This document shows positions 26,747-33,883 of a stretch of 64,000 bases of DNA, piece after piece. The DNA is from Archangium violaceum Cb vi76. Lineage in GTDB: Bacteria; Myxococcota; Myxococcia; Myxococcales; Myxococcaceae. Location of the stretch: NCBI RefSeq assembly GCF_000733295.1, contig NZ_JPMI01000228.1, forward strand, positions 17,152 through 81,151, written 5' to 3'. Each line of letters starts with the position of its first letter. The stretch's first letter is position 1. The position numbers and the translations under genes were made by a program. The notes below the pieces were generated by a model, which made no database searches, was not told the origin of the DNA, and saw only the letters and a program-made list of their open reading frames with translations.

Positions 26747-27646
26747 CTATTCGTCAGTGGCACGCGGTGCTTCCAACTCGCGTAAGGCGGCTTCCAACCA
26801 AGCAATCTGCTGCTGTTGGAGTTCGTCCGGCACCGAATCCTCGCGAATTGCCGCAAGCGCCTCTTCTAGTCGGCGCCGCTTGGCCGCCGGTGTTTTCAGA
26901 GAAGCGGCCTTCTCCAGCGCTGCCGTTACCTCGATAAGCGAGGCCTCAGCCAGCAATTCCTGTCGAGCCTCTTCCGTTGCGAGCTTATCGAATGCGGCCT
27001 TGAGCGCCCCCCTGCGTCCGGCGGGGCCCTTGGCCATCCACATCCGCTCCACCGCGCCAGAGACCAATTCTGAGTCAGATGGTGGTGGTGGTGAGGCGGC
27101 CGGTGCCTGTCCTGGACGGGCGAGTCTCAGCCGGACACCGAAGCTACCAGTCCCCCGAGCGCCGCGATCCCACCCACCGACAATAACCGCCGAGCAGGTG
27201 GCTACCTCCTTGCGCGCTTCGATCTCCTTCAGTAACGGTTGGAAGACCGGCGCGTCATCTCGTGACAGGTAGCCTACTTGGTGGCTCTCAATGAGCACGA
27301 CCACGGCGTTCGCGTCGTATCGATTGTGCGGCTCGCGCTTCAATGTGGCCACCACGTCCACTCGCGCACTCGCATCAGAGCGTCCGCCAGCAATCCGCTC
27401 CAATGCGCGCTGATAGTGTGACTCACCCACCACATGGACGGTGCTACCCCTGGGTAGTAGGACGGTCCTCGTGGTCGACACGAGGGGAGATGCGGTTGGT
27501 GCTGTGTCCCTGGTTGGTGCTGTGTCCCTGGTTGGTGCCGTGTCACTGGTTGCGGTTGGCGCCGTGTCTCCAGACGGTCGGCGCAGCAAGGACACCACTA
27601 CCATCGCGAGGATCGCGAGACTGGCGAGAACACATAGTCCGACCAT
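26747..27646 (-). CDS. Membrane-anchored HIRAN-domain protein
   Basis: A 299-residue protein. An N-terminal transmembrane anchor (LCVLASLAILAMVVVSLL) is followed by Thr/Asp/Pro repeats (DTAPTR repeated), then a HIRAN-like domain at ~70-160: HVVGESHYQRAL, LKREPHNRYDANAVVV and HQVGYLSRDDA. HIRAN domains bind DNA ends or damaged DNA in helicases and also occur alone next to restriction or defence genes. A Pro-rich linker and a helical C-terminus follow. Membrane anchoring of HIRAN is odd. It is cargo between two integrase remnants. Confidence 0.7.
   Translation of the reverse strand: MVGLCVLASLAILAMVVVSLLRRPSGDTAPTATSDTAPTRDTAPTRDTAPTASPLVSTTRTVLLPRGSTVHVVGESHYQRALERIAGGRSDASARVDVVATLKREPHNRYDANAVVVLIESHQVGYLSRDDAPVFQPLLKEIEARKEVATCSAVIVGGWDRGARGTGSFGVRLRLARPGQAPAASPPPPSDSELVSGAVERMWMAKGPAGRRGALKAAFDKLATEEARQELLAEASLIEVTAALEKAASLKTPAAKRRRLEEALAAIREDSVPDELQQQQIAWLEAALRELEAPRATDE
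27494..27547. repeat. Three 18-bp tandem repeats in the HIRAN gene
   Basis: GGTTGGTGCTGTGTCCCT occurs twice without change (27494-27511, 27512-27529) and once with two changes (27530-27547). In frame it encodes the six-residue Thr/Asp/Pro repeat, so length change would keep the frame. Confidence 0.85.
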
Positions 27647-27734
27647 TCCGTAAGCTCCTACTCTCGCTCCCTACTGCCATGGTGCGAACTCGTGAGCACT
27701 GTAGTGGTTGAGCTCGCTGAGGATCCAGATTCCG

Positions 27735-28120
27735 TGGTGAGCCGCTGCTCCAAGGCGGGCTGCGGCTTCACACTCTTGCCCTCGCCTAAGCCGCGCACCA
27801 TCTGCTTCCATGACCTGCGCCACACCACGGCCACGCTGCTCCTCAAGGCCCGGGTGCCGCTGGCGGTGGTGCAGCGCATCCTCGGCCACTCCTCGCCCAC
27901 CATCACGGCGGGGGTCTACGGCCACCTGGACGTGGAGGACATGCGCGCGGGCCTGGAGCAGCTCTGCTTCAATCCGACCGAAGAGCCCCTTGCCGAGGTG
28001 CTCCCGCTGGCGGTGGGCGGCCCGCATGGTGGGCCGGTGGTGCGGAGTTCTGAGGAGGGGCGGGATTGCGCTCCCGCGCCTCAGCGGAAAATCCCGAGGC
28101 GCGGGGCGGGGGAAGGGGAG
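27735..28120 (+). pseudogene. Integrase 3'-end remnant 2
   Basis: Matches the C-terminal part of the intact integrase from about its residue 307: SRCSKAGCGFTL, FHDLRHTTATLLL, ILGHSSPTITAGVYGHLD. It keeps HxxR, the second His and the Tyr, but lacks the first catalytic Arg, the Lys and the whole N-terminal half, so it cannot be an active recombinase. Past the Tyr the frame diverges and crosses the attachment core in another phase than the intact gene. It abuts the left attachment core of the intact element. Confidence 0.85.
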
Positions 28121-28165
28121 TGGGCCCTCCTGGATTCGAACCAGGGACCAATCGGTTATGAGCCG
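28121..28165 (+). other. Left attachment core (attL)
   Basis: 45 bases identical to 35182-35226. They match tRNA-Ile from its discriminator base back to the anticodon stem, but the 5' half of the tRNA is absent here, so this copy is not a tRNA gene. Confidence 0.9.
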
Positions 28166-28349
28166 GGAGGGCGCGGGTTGGCAGGGGTTCGCATCCTCTG
28201 TCACCGGCTCGCAACCTGCGGAAACGACTGGGGTTTCCAGTGGCGCGGAGACGGAGCCGGTTGGCACCGTTTCCACCGTTTCGACTCCGCGTGGTGCGCC
28301 GGTGGTGCGGACCTTGGTGCGCGCCTTGGTGCGGCCGGTGGGACCCTCG

Positions 28350-28508
28350 ATGCTCACGGTTCGCGAGGTGGCGGAAGAGCTGGCCGTCTGTCGGGCCACG
28401 GTCTACGCGCTCCTCGAACGCGGGGAACTGGAGCGGGTGTGGGTCGGGCGCTCCATCCGCATCCCGGCCGCGTCGCTTGAGGCGCTCCTCGCCCGGGGGC
28501 GGCGCTGA
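28350..28508 (+). CDS. Excisionase/AlpA-like HTH protein (also the in-frame extension of the integrase after excision)
   Basis: 52 residues: LTVREVAEELAVCRATVYAL is a winged-helix MerR/Xis-type HTH, followed by RVWVGRSIRIPAASLEALL. Such small proteins act as excisionases or as AlpA-type regulators. The ATG at 28350 has GGTGGGA upstream. The frame is open leftwards to and through the attachment core, where it reads GPSWIRTRDQSVMSR as the integrase does. In the excised circle it would therefore be fused to the integrase as a 113-residue extension. Confidence 0.75.
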   Translation: MLTVREVAEELAVCRATVYALLERGELERVWVGRSIRIPAASLEALLARGRR

Positions 28509-28525
28509 GGTTCGGCCGGTGGTTC

Positions 28526-28603
28526 CCGGTTCCCGCCCCTATAGGGGGAACCGGAACTGCCTGAGCACCTCGCCGCATGGCACTGGAGCCGGAACGGTTC
28601 CGG
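28526..28603. promoter_or_regulatory. GGAACC palindrome cluster
   Basis: CCGGTTCCC (28526-28534) pairs with GGGAACCGG (28546-28554), and CCGGAAC-G-GTTCCGG (28589-28603) is a perfect palindrome. The same unit recurs at 32378-32448. They are candidate protein-binding sites; the first could also act as a terminator-like hairpin after the HTH gene. The rest of 28509-28777 shows nothing else. Confidence 0.45.
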
Positions 28604-28777
28604 ATGTGATGCCGGGCGGCCTCTATGACCTCTGGCTGCCCTGTGGTGCCACGGTCCAGGGAATGGCGTGGGGGTGTGGCTGCCCATCACTCCTGGCGCA
28701 TCCCTGGCCCCTGGAGCAGAGCCCGATGGAGCATCCCGGCGCGCTCTATCGGTCCACTTCCGCGTGCCTAGTGGGGC

Positions 28778-29182
28778 CTAGGCGCGGTTCCACTCGGTAA
28801 GCAGCACGTCTTCATCTACTCGGGCTTCGTGCTCCCCAACCGCGTTGTGCGAACCCCAGAGAACAGCCGGATTCACCTCCCGTCGAATCACCGCCTGCAA
28901 CAAGTCCAGGCGTGCCCCAACGAGAGCCAGCACGGATGAAACGCCATGGGGCGAGTCCGCCTTCATGTCTTCATCCATGAAGCCGTGAGCCTCCATGGTC
29001 GCTGCGATCTGAGCGCACCGGACAGATAGCCCGATGACGGACAGTTCCCTGTTGAGGCTGACCACCTTGGGCCCGGTCTCCTCGGGTTCCTCGGGAACGT
29101 TCTCTTCGGATTCCTCGGGGGGCTTGCTCTCCTCGGGGGCGTTGGTCTCTTCCGGGGCCTTTTTCTTCCTACGAGTGGGCAT
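28778..29182 (-). CDS. Unknown acidic protein
   Basis: 134 residues, not recognised. A basic start (MPTRRKKKAP) is followed by an acidic Pro/Glu/Ser repeat stretch (residues 9-38) and a helical domain with SVIGLSVRCAQIAATMEAHGF and VLALVGARLDLLQAVI. No signal peptide. It diverges from the XRE gene across 129 bp containing paired inverted repeats, so the XRE protein may control it. Confidence 0.55.
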   Translation of the reverse strand: MPTRRKKKAPEETNAPEESKPPEESEENVPEEPEETGPKVVSLNRELSVIGLSVRCAQIAATMEAHGFMDEDMKADSPHGVSSVLALVGARLDLLQAVIRREVNPAVLWGSHNAVGEHEARVDEDVLLTEWNRA

Positions 29183-29228
29183 GCGGGCCGTCCTTTCCTG
29201 GGTAAGGGCCTACTCCCATGGTAGCCCA

Positions 29229-29288
29229 TGAGCTACGTAGCTCAAGAACTACATGAGTCACGTAGTTCATAAACTGTGTAGCTCAAGA
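29229..29288. promoter_or_regulatory. Operator-like array between divergent genes
   Basis: TGAGCTAC-GTAGCTCA (29229-29244) is a perfect 16-bp palindrome. GAACTAC (29246-29252) and GTAGTTC (29262-29268) form a second inverted pair, and a further half site GTAGCTCAAGA begins at 29278, repeating 29238-29248. Five half sites of one consensus in an AT-richer gap point to binding of the neighbouring XRE regulator. Confidence 0.65.
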
Positions 29289-29311
29289 GCAGCACTGGGT
29301 AAGCCGACCCC

Positions 29312-29611
29312 GTGCCCACAGCAGGGAAGACGCCCCACAAACGAGGACGTTCGGAGGTCTGGACCCGAGGCCCGACAGCCCGTGCCATCAAGCGGGAGCT
29401 GCGGCGCATCGGGCAACGGCTCCGGGAGCTTCGGCTAGAGCGCGGACTCACGCAGGAGCAGGCCGCCGAAGCAATCGGGGTCCACCCGAAGCACATGATC
29501 AAGATGGAACAGGGCGGCGCGAACTTCACCATCGCCACCCTGGTTGCCGCGTCCGTGGCCTACAAGGTCCCCCTACGCGAGCTGTTCCCCGAGGAAGAAG
29601 AGGGGACTTGA
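29312..29611 (+). CDS. XRE-family HTH regulator
   Basis: 99 residues. A basic N-terminus precedes a cI/Cro-type HTH: LRELRLERGLTQEQAAEAIG, VHPKHMIKMEQGGANFTI and LRELF. GTG start at 29312; no strong ribosome binding site, so the start is tentative. It lies next to the operator-like array and is probably autoregulatory, acting as the element's repressor. Confidence 0.8.
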   Translation: MPTAGKTPHKRGRSEVWTRGPTARAIKRELRRIGQRLRELRLERGLTQEQAAEAIGVHPKHMIKMEQGGANFTIATLVAASVAYKVPLRELFPEEEEGT

Positions 29612-29730
29612 GCTAGCGGGACAACTTGCGGAACCCGGGGGCACCGGAGGGGGAGCCGCCAAAGACCACTCACGGGGCGCCTGGAGGCTCTGGAGGGCAT
29701 CGCTAGGGCTCGGCAGGACCGGGAAAATCG

Positions 29731-30636
29731 TCACCCCTTAGAATTCGACCCCCCCGGCTCCGAGCGCATCAGCCACGACAGCCAACGCCGCATCCCCACA
29801 AGCAGGGCAAGAGGCGTTAGCCAAAGTGGGGATGTCAGCACGAACCAGAGCCGCGTCTCCTGTGAGGCCGCTTTGGTGCTCCTCCCCTCCCACGTTCTGG
29901 AGGAAAGGAGGTAGCTCTCACTCCTCGATGTTGAGACCAGTTCCAAGCCGCATTCCTTGAGGGATTTCGTAGCGGCCAAACAGGAGAGATCCCCTTCTAC
30001 GGCAAGGTAGTCGTGGAGGTTGACCAACAAGACACCGAAGGCAATACACCCACACACCACGGCCAGACCCCAAAATGCGGTCAGGTAGAGCTTGTGGAGC
30101 ACTCTCCGCTGTGGCCGCGAATCACCTCGCGATGCCGCCATTCGATAGGGCACCGGCTCAGCCTCTTGATACGGCTCCGGTTTAGTACGCCGAGACAGGA
30201 CGCGGGTAGCCTCCGGCTCAGCCTCTTGATACGGCTCCGGTTTAGTACGCCGAGACAGGACGCGGGTAGCCTCCGGCTCAGCCTCTTGATACGGCTCCGG
30301 TTTAGTACGCCGAGACAGGACGCGGGTAGCCTCCGGCTCAGCCTCTTGATACGGCTCCGGTTCAGTGAGCCGGTGCCGCACAGGGGAGGGCTTCGGTTCC
30401 GTGAGTTGATGCCGGATAGCTCGCCACGCTCCCACGAGAGTCCCCGCCAGCAGGGTGACAGCAAAGAGGTCGGGGTCCAGACGGTCAGCACCTAGTATGC
30501 CCAGAGTAAATGCCGCACTCGTCCCTATGACTACGGGCAGAAGTGGGCGCTTGATGAACATTCCGACGATGAGCGTCAGGACGGTCACCGCAATGGTGGA
30601 GCCCAGAAAAGCGCCGAAGAGATAGGCAGGGTTCAT
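29731..30636 (-). CDS. Membrane protein with 20-residue tandem repeats
   Basis: 301 residues from the ATG at 30636. Three N-terminal hydrophobic helices (LFGAFLGSTIAVTVLTLIVG and two more) are followed by a charged loop made of the repeat KPEPYQEAEPEATRVLSRRT, then two or three helices (FWGLAVVCGCIAFGVLLVNL, FVLTSPLWLTPLALLVG). The repeats are rich in Glu and Arg and probably cytoplasmic. No family recognised. It is co-oriented with no neighbour and is probably cargo. Confidence 0.6.
   Translation of the reverse strand: MNPAYLFGAFLGSTIAVTVLTLIVGMFIKRPLLPVVIGTSAAFTLGILGADRLDPDLFAVTLLAGTLVGAWRAIRHQLTEPKPSPVRHRLTEPEPYQEAEPEATRVLSRRTKPEPYQEAEPEATRVLSRRTKPEPYQEAEPEATRVLSRRTKPEPYQEAEPVPYRMAASRGDSRPQRRVLHKLYLTAFWGLAVVCGCIAFGVLLVNLHDYLAVEGDLSCLAATKSLKECGLELVSTSRSESYLLSSRTWEGRSTKAASQETRLWFVLTSPLWLTPLALLVGMRRWLSWLMRSEPGGSNSKG
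30154..30360. repeat. 60-bp perfect tandem repeat
   Basis: Three identical 60-bp units (30181-30240, 30241-30300, 30301-30360) and a partial fourth before them (30154-30180). The length is a multiple of three, so copy-number change keeps the coding frame of the membrane protein. Confidence 0.97.
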
Positions 30637-30940
30637 AGTGGGGTCGGAATGAGCCTTGAGTCTCTGAGTGCGCCATGCATGGGTCAAGGCTGAGGCTGAA
30701 CCAGAGTCACACAGCAGTACCCCCACAGCATCCCGCTCGGCTTCCGTGTGCGACACCCGGGCAGCCAAGTAGAGCACCGGGCCCCTCGGTTGCGGAGGCC
30801 CTTGGAGCTTGCTCGGCGGCTGTCAGGCGACAGGTGCAAACGGACCCCAGGCCCCTGGGTCTCGTCCTTACCCGTTGATCGTGTGGGCGGGTTCGCTACC
30901 TACCTGCTCCAGCGCTCAACCCCCGGCGGCCTGTCGCGGT

Positions 30941-31008
30941 AAAAGAGCGTCGTGCGGGCACGGTCGGCCAACCGGCCACGGTCCCCAGCCGTGGCAGCCC
31001 GCGCTTTT
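30941..31008 (+). ncRNA. Structured leader or small RNA (three-way junction)
   Basis: Paired segments: AAAAG/CTTTT (30941-30945 with 31004-31008), TGCGGGC/GCCCGCG (30953-30959 with 30997-31003), hairpin CGGT/ACCG (30961-30964 with 30971-30974) and hairpin GCCACGG/CCGTGGC (30975-30981 with 30989-30995). It ends 28 bases before the next ATG. It may be a 5' leader or an independent RNA. The rest of 30637-31036 shows no gene. Confidence 0.4.
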
Positions 31009-31036
31009 CGAGCCTGGGGAGCGCGCTGGGGGCGCC

Positions 31037-31663
31037 ATGGCATCAGAACCGAAGTGGGACAAGTGGCGGCGCATGGACTGTGCGCCCCTCTACCAGTTGG
31101 TCGCGTTGCTCATCCGTCTCGATCCGGAATCCATAGGATTCGAGGACGTGGATCATTCCTGGGGAGAGAAACGTTTCCGAATCAGGGATGAGCGTTTCAG
31201 GGTTGAGCGTTTCCTTGACTACCTGGAGATGGCGGAAGCGAGCGTGAGCGCAGGAGCACTCGCATGCCGTGTTACCAACCTGTTCCATCGAGCGGGCATG
31301 GATGAGGTCCTCATGTCGGAGTTCTTGAGCTGGGCCCGGTCGAAAGAACTCCCAATTCCCCCTGAATTGGAGCCCCCGGGACGGACAGAACCAGCATCTA
31401 CCGGCCCAGCGGTCTCTTCAGGACCAGCCTCTACCGGCGCGGCGGCCTCCTCGCAGATCAAGGGCATCAAGGAGTTCATGAAGTTTTGCGAGGATCGCGG
31501 GCTCGAATTCGGCTCGGATCGCGCAGCGCGCGCATTCATCGAGAAAGCCGGGATCGAACCCATCGACGGGCACGCGAAGAAGGGGCGACGCATCTACGAC
31601 GCTGCGGCGGTTGAGCCCAAGGTCCTAGCCGAAAGCGAGCGGCGGAAGAACTGGCCCAAGTAG
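31037..31663 (+). CDS. Unknown element protein
   Basis: 208 residues, not recognised. The N-terminal part is helical and charged (MASEPKWDKWRRMDCAPLYQ, then LDYLEMAEASVSAGALACRV), a Pro/Ser/Thr/Ala linker lies near residues 110-140, and the C-terminal part contains FMKFCEDRGLEFGSDRAARAFIEKAG. No signal or membrane helix. The ATG at 31037 is chosen because the frame upstream is low-complexity and overlaps the structured region. Confidence 0.55.
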   Translation: MASEPKWDKWRRMDCAPLYQLVALLIRLDPESIGFEDVDHSWGEKRFRIRDERFRVERFLDYLEMAEASVSAGALACRVTNLFHRAGMDEVLMSEFLSWARSKELPIPPELEPPGRTEPASTGPAVSSGPASTGAAASSQIKGIKEFMKFCEDRGLEFGSDRAARAFIEKAGIEPIDGHAKKGRRIYDAAAVEPKVLAESERRKNWPK

Positions 31664-31820
31664 CCTCCGATCCGCCTCCGGTCGTCCTCCGATGGCCCTC
31701 CGTGTGGCCACCGTAGATTCCACCTCGACTAGAGACGCTCCGGAATTTCGCAGGTTGGCCGCCTCCTTCCAGGCTCCGATCAAGCTCCTACCTCCGTTCT
31801 CGTCGGAGCCACCTGGGCGG

Positions 31821-32072
31821 ATGCACGTTGAGCGCATGCTCATCTGCATTCGCAAACGGACTGTTCCCGGGCTCGGAGAGCGCCTCGTATCGCTCCGCAA
31901 GAGTCGTGGTCTCTCTCAACAGGTGCTCGCAACGAGGGCGGGCATCTCCATTCCCCGGCTTCGCGATGCGGAGCGCTTTGGCGCGGCTACCACGGAGACG
32001 CTCAACCTCCTCGCCCACGCGCTGGCGACGGACGTGGACACGCTCCTCGGGCGGAAGGAGGGGACGCGATGA
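31821..32072 (+). CDS. XRE-family HTH protein
   Basis: 83 residues with one cI-type HTH: LGERLVSLRKSRGLSQQVLA, TRAGISIPRLRDAERFGAAT and TLNLLAHALATDVDTLLG. An ATG at 31692 in the same frame could add 43 residues. It overlaps the next gene by four bases (ATGA) and heads a chain of coupled genes to 33593. Confidence 0.75.
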   Translation: MHVERMLICIRKRTVPGLGERLVSLRKSRGLSQQVLATRAGISIPRLRDAERFGAATTETLNLLAHALATDVDTLLGRKEGTR

Positions 32073-32344
32073 GCGCACCGGCTCCGAGGCCCTTGGCGCC
32101 TCCGCTCGAAGCAACCCCAACCGCGTCCCGGTTGCCGCTCCGACTGCGTATCGGCCTCTGGCGGCTCCAGCGGCTCACCGAGGCGCTTGAGCTGGCCCTG
32201 GCAGAGGCCCGCGTCGAGGCGGGGCTCCCCGGGAGGTTGGGTAACCCCGAGATGCACGGTGAACTCGAGCGGGCACAGTTCGCGCTGCTCCGCCTGAGCA
32301 ATTACATCCTGCACCACGTTGGCTACTGGGGGGATGAGGCATGA
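32069..32344 (+). CDS. Unknown small helical protein
   Basis: 91 residues. A Pro/Ala-rich start is followed by two amphipathic helices (LRIGLWRLQRLTEALELALA and ELERAQFALLRLSNYILHHV). No family recognised. It overlaps its neighbours on both sides by four bases, so it is translated in step with the XRE protein and the ATPase and may work with the ATPase. Confidence 0.55.
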   Translation: MSAPAPRPLAPPLEATPTASRLPLRLRIGLWRLQRLTEALELALAEARVEAGLPGRLGNPEMHGELERAQFALLRLSNYILHHVGYWGDEA

Positions 32345-33387
32345 AGCCCAAAGGCACGCCCGGCCCGCGCGGAGCAGTTCCGGTTCCGCCCGTAGACCCC
32401 AGAACCGGGAACCAGTTCCCGGAACCATCCGGAACCGGCGGAACCAGTTGCCCCCTCTTCGAGCCCCTCGCGGCCTTCCTCGAACGCACCAGGGACCTGC
32501 CGCCCCTCTCCTGGCTGATCGAGGGGGTGGTGCCCGACTCTGGCAACCTCCTCATCGTTGCCGCGCCGGGCGCGGGTAAGACGTTCCTCGCGCTCGTCAT
32601 CGCCAAGACGGCGGCAGCGGCAGGACGGCCCTCCTTGCTGGTGCTGGAGGAAGGACGACCGCGCAGCATGTTCGACCGCTTCACCGCTCTCGCCTTCCCC
32701 CCGGATGCCCCCGTGCTCATCGCTCACCGCAAAGGCGTGCGACTCGATGACGAGGCGATCCGCGCGAAGATGGCCGAGTTCCTGCGCGCCCACGATGCGC
32801 CCGTTGTGGTCTTCGACCCGTTCTCCTCGCTGTTCCTCGGGAACGAGAACGACACCGAAGCCGTGAACCAGGCGAAGGAACACGTTCAGCGGCTCGCCAC
32901 CGTCAACCCTCGGGCGCTCGTCGTGCTCTTGCACCACACCTCGAAGGCGGGCGAACGCGGAGAGGGCCCACCCATCTACGCGGCAAGGGGAAGCACGGTG
33001 CTACCGGGGTGGGCGGATATGCAGGTGAACCTCTCCAGGGAGGACACGCCACGCAACTCGGGGCTTGTCGCCTTCGTTGCGCAGGTGGCGAAGGGTCGAG
33101 ATGGGGAGACGGCGCAGCGCTTCCGCTTCACGCTCTCTCTCGGCAAGGGCACGGTGATGGTTGAAGACGTGAGCGCGGCAGTCGCGCAGGACAAGGCGCA
33201 ACAGGTGCGGGAGGTGCTCGCATCCGCGACTGCCCCTCTCAACAAGTCGCGGCTGGCCGAGTCGGTGGGTGGGAGGAAGCAAGATGCTCTCCGCGCCATC
33301 GACGCGATGGAAGCGCGGGGCGAACTCAAGAGGGAAGGGGGCGGATACATCCTGGCCCCGGACACGGCCAAGGAGCGCGAGTCATGA
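32341..33387 (+). CDS. RepA/RadA-like AAA ATPase
   Basis: 348 residues. A Pro-rich N-terminus is followed by a RecA-fold ATPase: Walker A APGAGKT (75-81), Walker B VVVFDPF (D159) and VVLLHHTSKAG. This is the AAA_25/RepA type found in plasmids, satellites and prophages, which loads or unwinds DNA at origins. The C-terminal ~80 residues form a winged-helix region (LNKSRLAESVGGRKQDALRA). It suggests the element replicates or processes its DNA after excision. Confidence 0.82.
   Translation: MKPKGTPGPRGAVPVPPVDPRTGNQFPEPSGTGGTSCPLFEPLAAFLERTRDLPPLSWLIEGVVPDSGNLLIVAAPGAGKTFLALVIAKTAAAAGRPSLLVLEEGRPRSMFDRFTALAFPPDAPVLIAHRKGVRLDDEAIRAKMAEFLRAHDAPVVVFDPFSSLFLGNENDTEAVNQAKEHVQRLATVNPRALVVLLHHTSKAGERGEGPPIYAARGSTVLPGWADMQVNLSREDTPRNSGLVAFVAQVAKGRDGETAQRFRFTLSLGKGTVMVEDVSAAVAQDKAQQVREVLASATAPLNKSRLAESVGGRKQDALRAIDAMEARGELKREGGGYILAPDTAKERES
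32378..32448. repeat. GGAACC iteron-like cluster inside the ATPase gene
   Basis: Includes CCGGGAAC-CA-GTTCCCGG (32405-32422), TTCCGGTTCCG (32378-32388) and several GGAACC units up to 32448. The same motif forms palindromes at 28526-28603. Iteron-like sites inside a rep gene are a known origin layout in small replicons. Confidence 0.45.
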
Positions 33388-33593
33388 GCAGCAACCCCGA
33401 ACCGCTCTGGAAGGTGCAGGACGTGGCCCGCTTCCTCTCGATGTCCACCTCTTGGGTCTACAAGGAGGCCGAGGCGGGGCGGCTCCCCTGCGTGCGCATC
33501 GGCGCGGCGCTCCGGTTCCGGCCCGAGGAGATCCGCGCGTTCCTTGAGCGCCAGCGCGCCCCCCGTGGGGCCGTCATCCCGTTGCACCGATAG
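33384..33593 (+). CDS. Excisionase/AlpA-like HTH protein 2
   Basis: 69 residues: LWKVQDVARFLSMSTSWVYK is a MerR/Xis-type HTH and is followed by the wing GAALRFRPEEIRAFLERQ. It overlaps the ATPase gene by four bases. This is a more typical DUF/HTH_17 excisionase than the one at 28350 and lies close to the integrase, so it is the better Xis candidate. Confidence 0.8.
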   Translation: MSSNPEPLWKVQDVARFLSMSTSWVYKEAEAGRLPCVRIGAALRFRPEEIRAFLERQRAPRGAVIPLHR

Positions 33594-33605
33594 GAGGTTG
33601 AGTGC

Positions 33606-33881
33606 ATGATCCCCACCGTGGATACAACCCGCCGTTCACGCTCCAAGCGCAGCACTCCCGCTCCCGATGCTCTCACCCTGGCCGAACTCCGGAGGCTTCG
33701 CGGCCTCACGCAGGTTGAGGCGGCAGCCGGGGCGGGAATGGACCAATCCGAGCTGTCCAAGGCAGAGCGCCGGGCAGACCACCGGCTCTCCACGCTCCGG
33801 CGCTACGTCGAAGCGCTCGGGGGTGAGTTGGAAGTGTTCGCCCGCTTTGGCTCGAAGCGGGTTCGTCTCAAGGAGGTTTGA
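33606..33881 (+). CDS. XRE-family HTH protein upstream of the integrase
   Basis: 91 residues with HTH TLAELRRLRGLTQVEAAAGA, GMDQSELSKAERRADHRLST and LRRYVEALGGELEVFARFG, like toxin-antitoxin-type XRE regulators, but there is no HigB-like toxin beside it. AGGAGG precedes the ATG. It ends two bases before the integrase GTG, so the two are coupled and it may control integrase level. Confidence 0.8.
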   Translation: MIPTVDTTRRSRSKRSTPAPDALTLAELRRLRGLTQVEAAAGAGMDQSELSKAERRADHRLSTLRRYVEALGGELEVFARFGSKRVRLKEV

Positions 33882-33883
33882 CC

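Noticed and set aside
26083..26856. 257-residue minus-strand frame
   Set aside because: Overlaps the HIRAN gene on the same strand, no ribosome binding site, low-quality composition. Short stretches (FHFDGLDGL, VTNVDPLG) recall RHS proteins but are too brief to call.
28121..28165. A second tRNA-Ile gene
   Set aside because: Only the 3' 45 bases are present; the 5' half and acceptor partner are missing.
30154..30360. CRISPR-like repeat
   Set aside because: The units are directly joined without spacers and lie in a coding frame, so this is a minisatellite.
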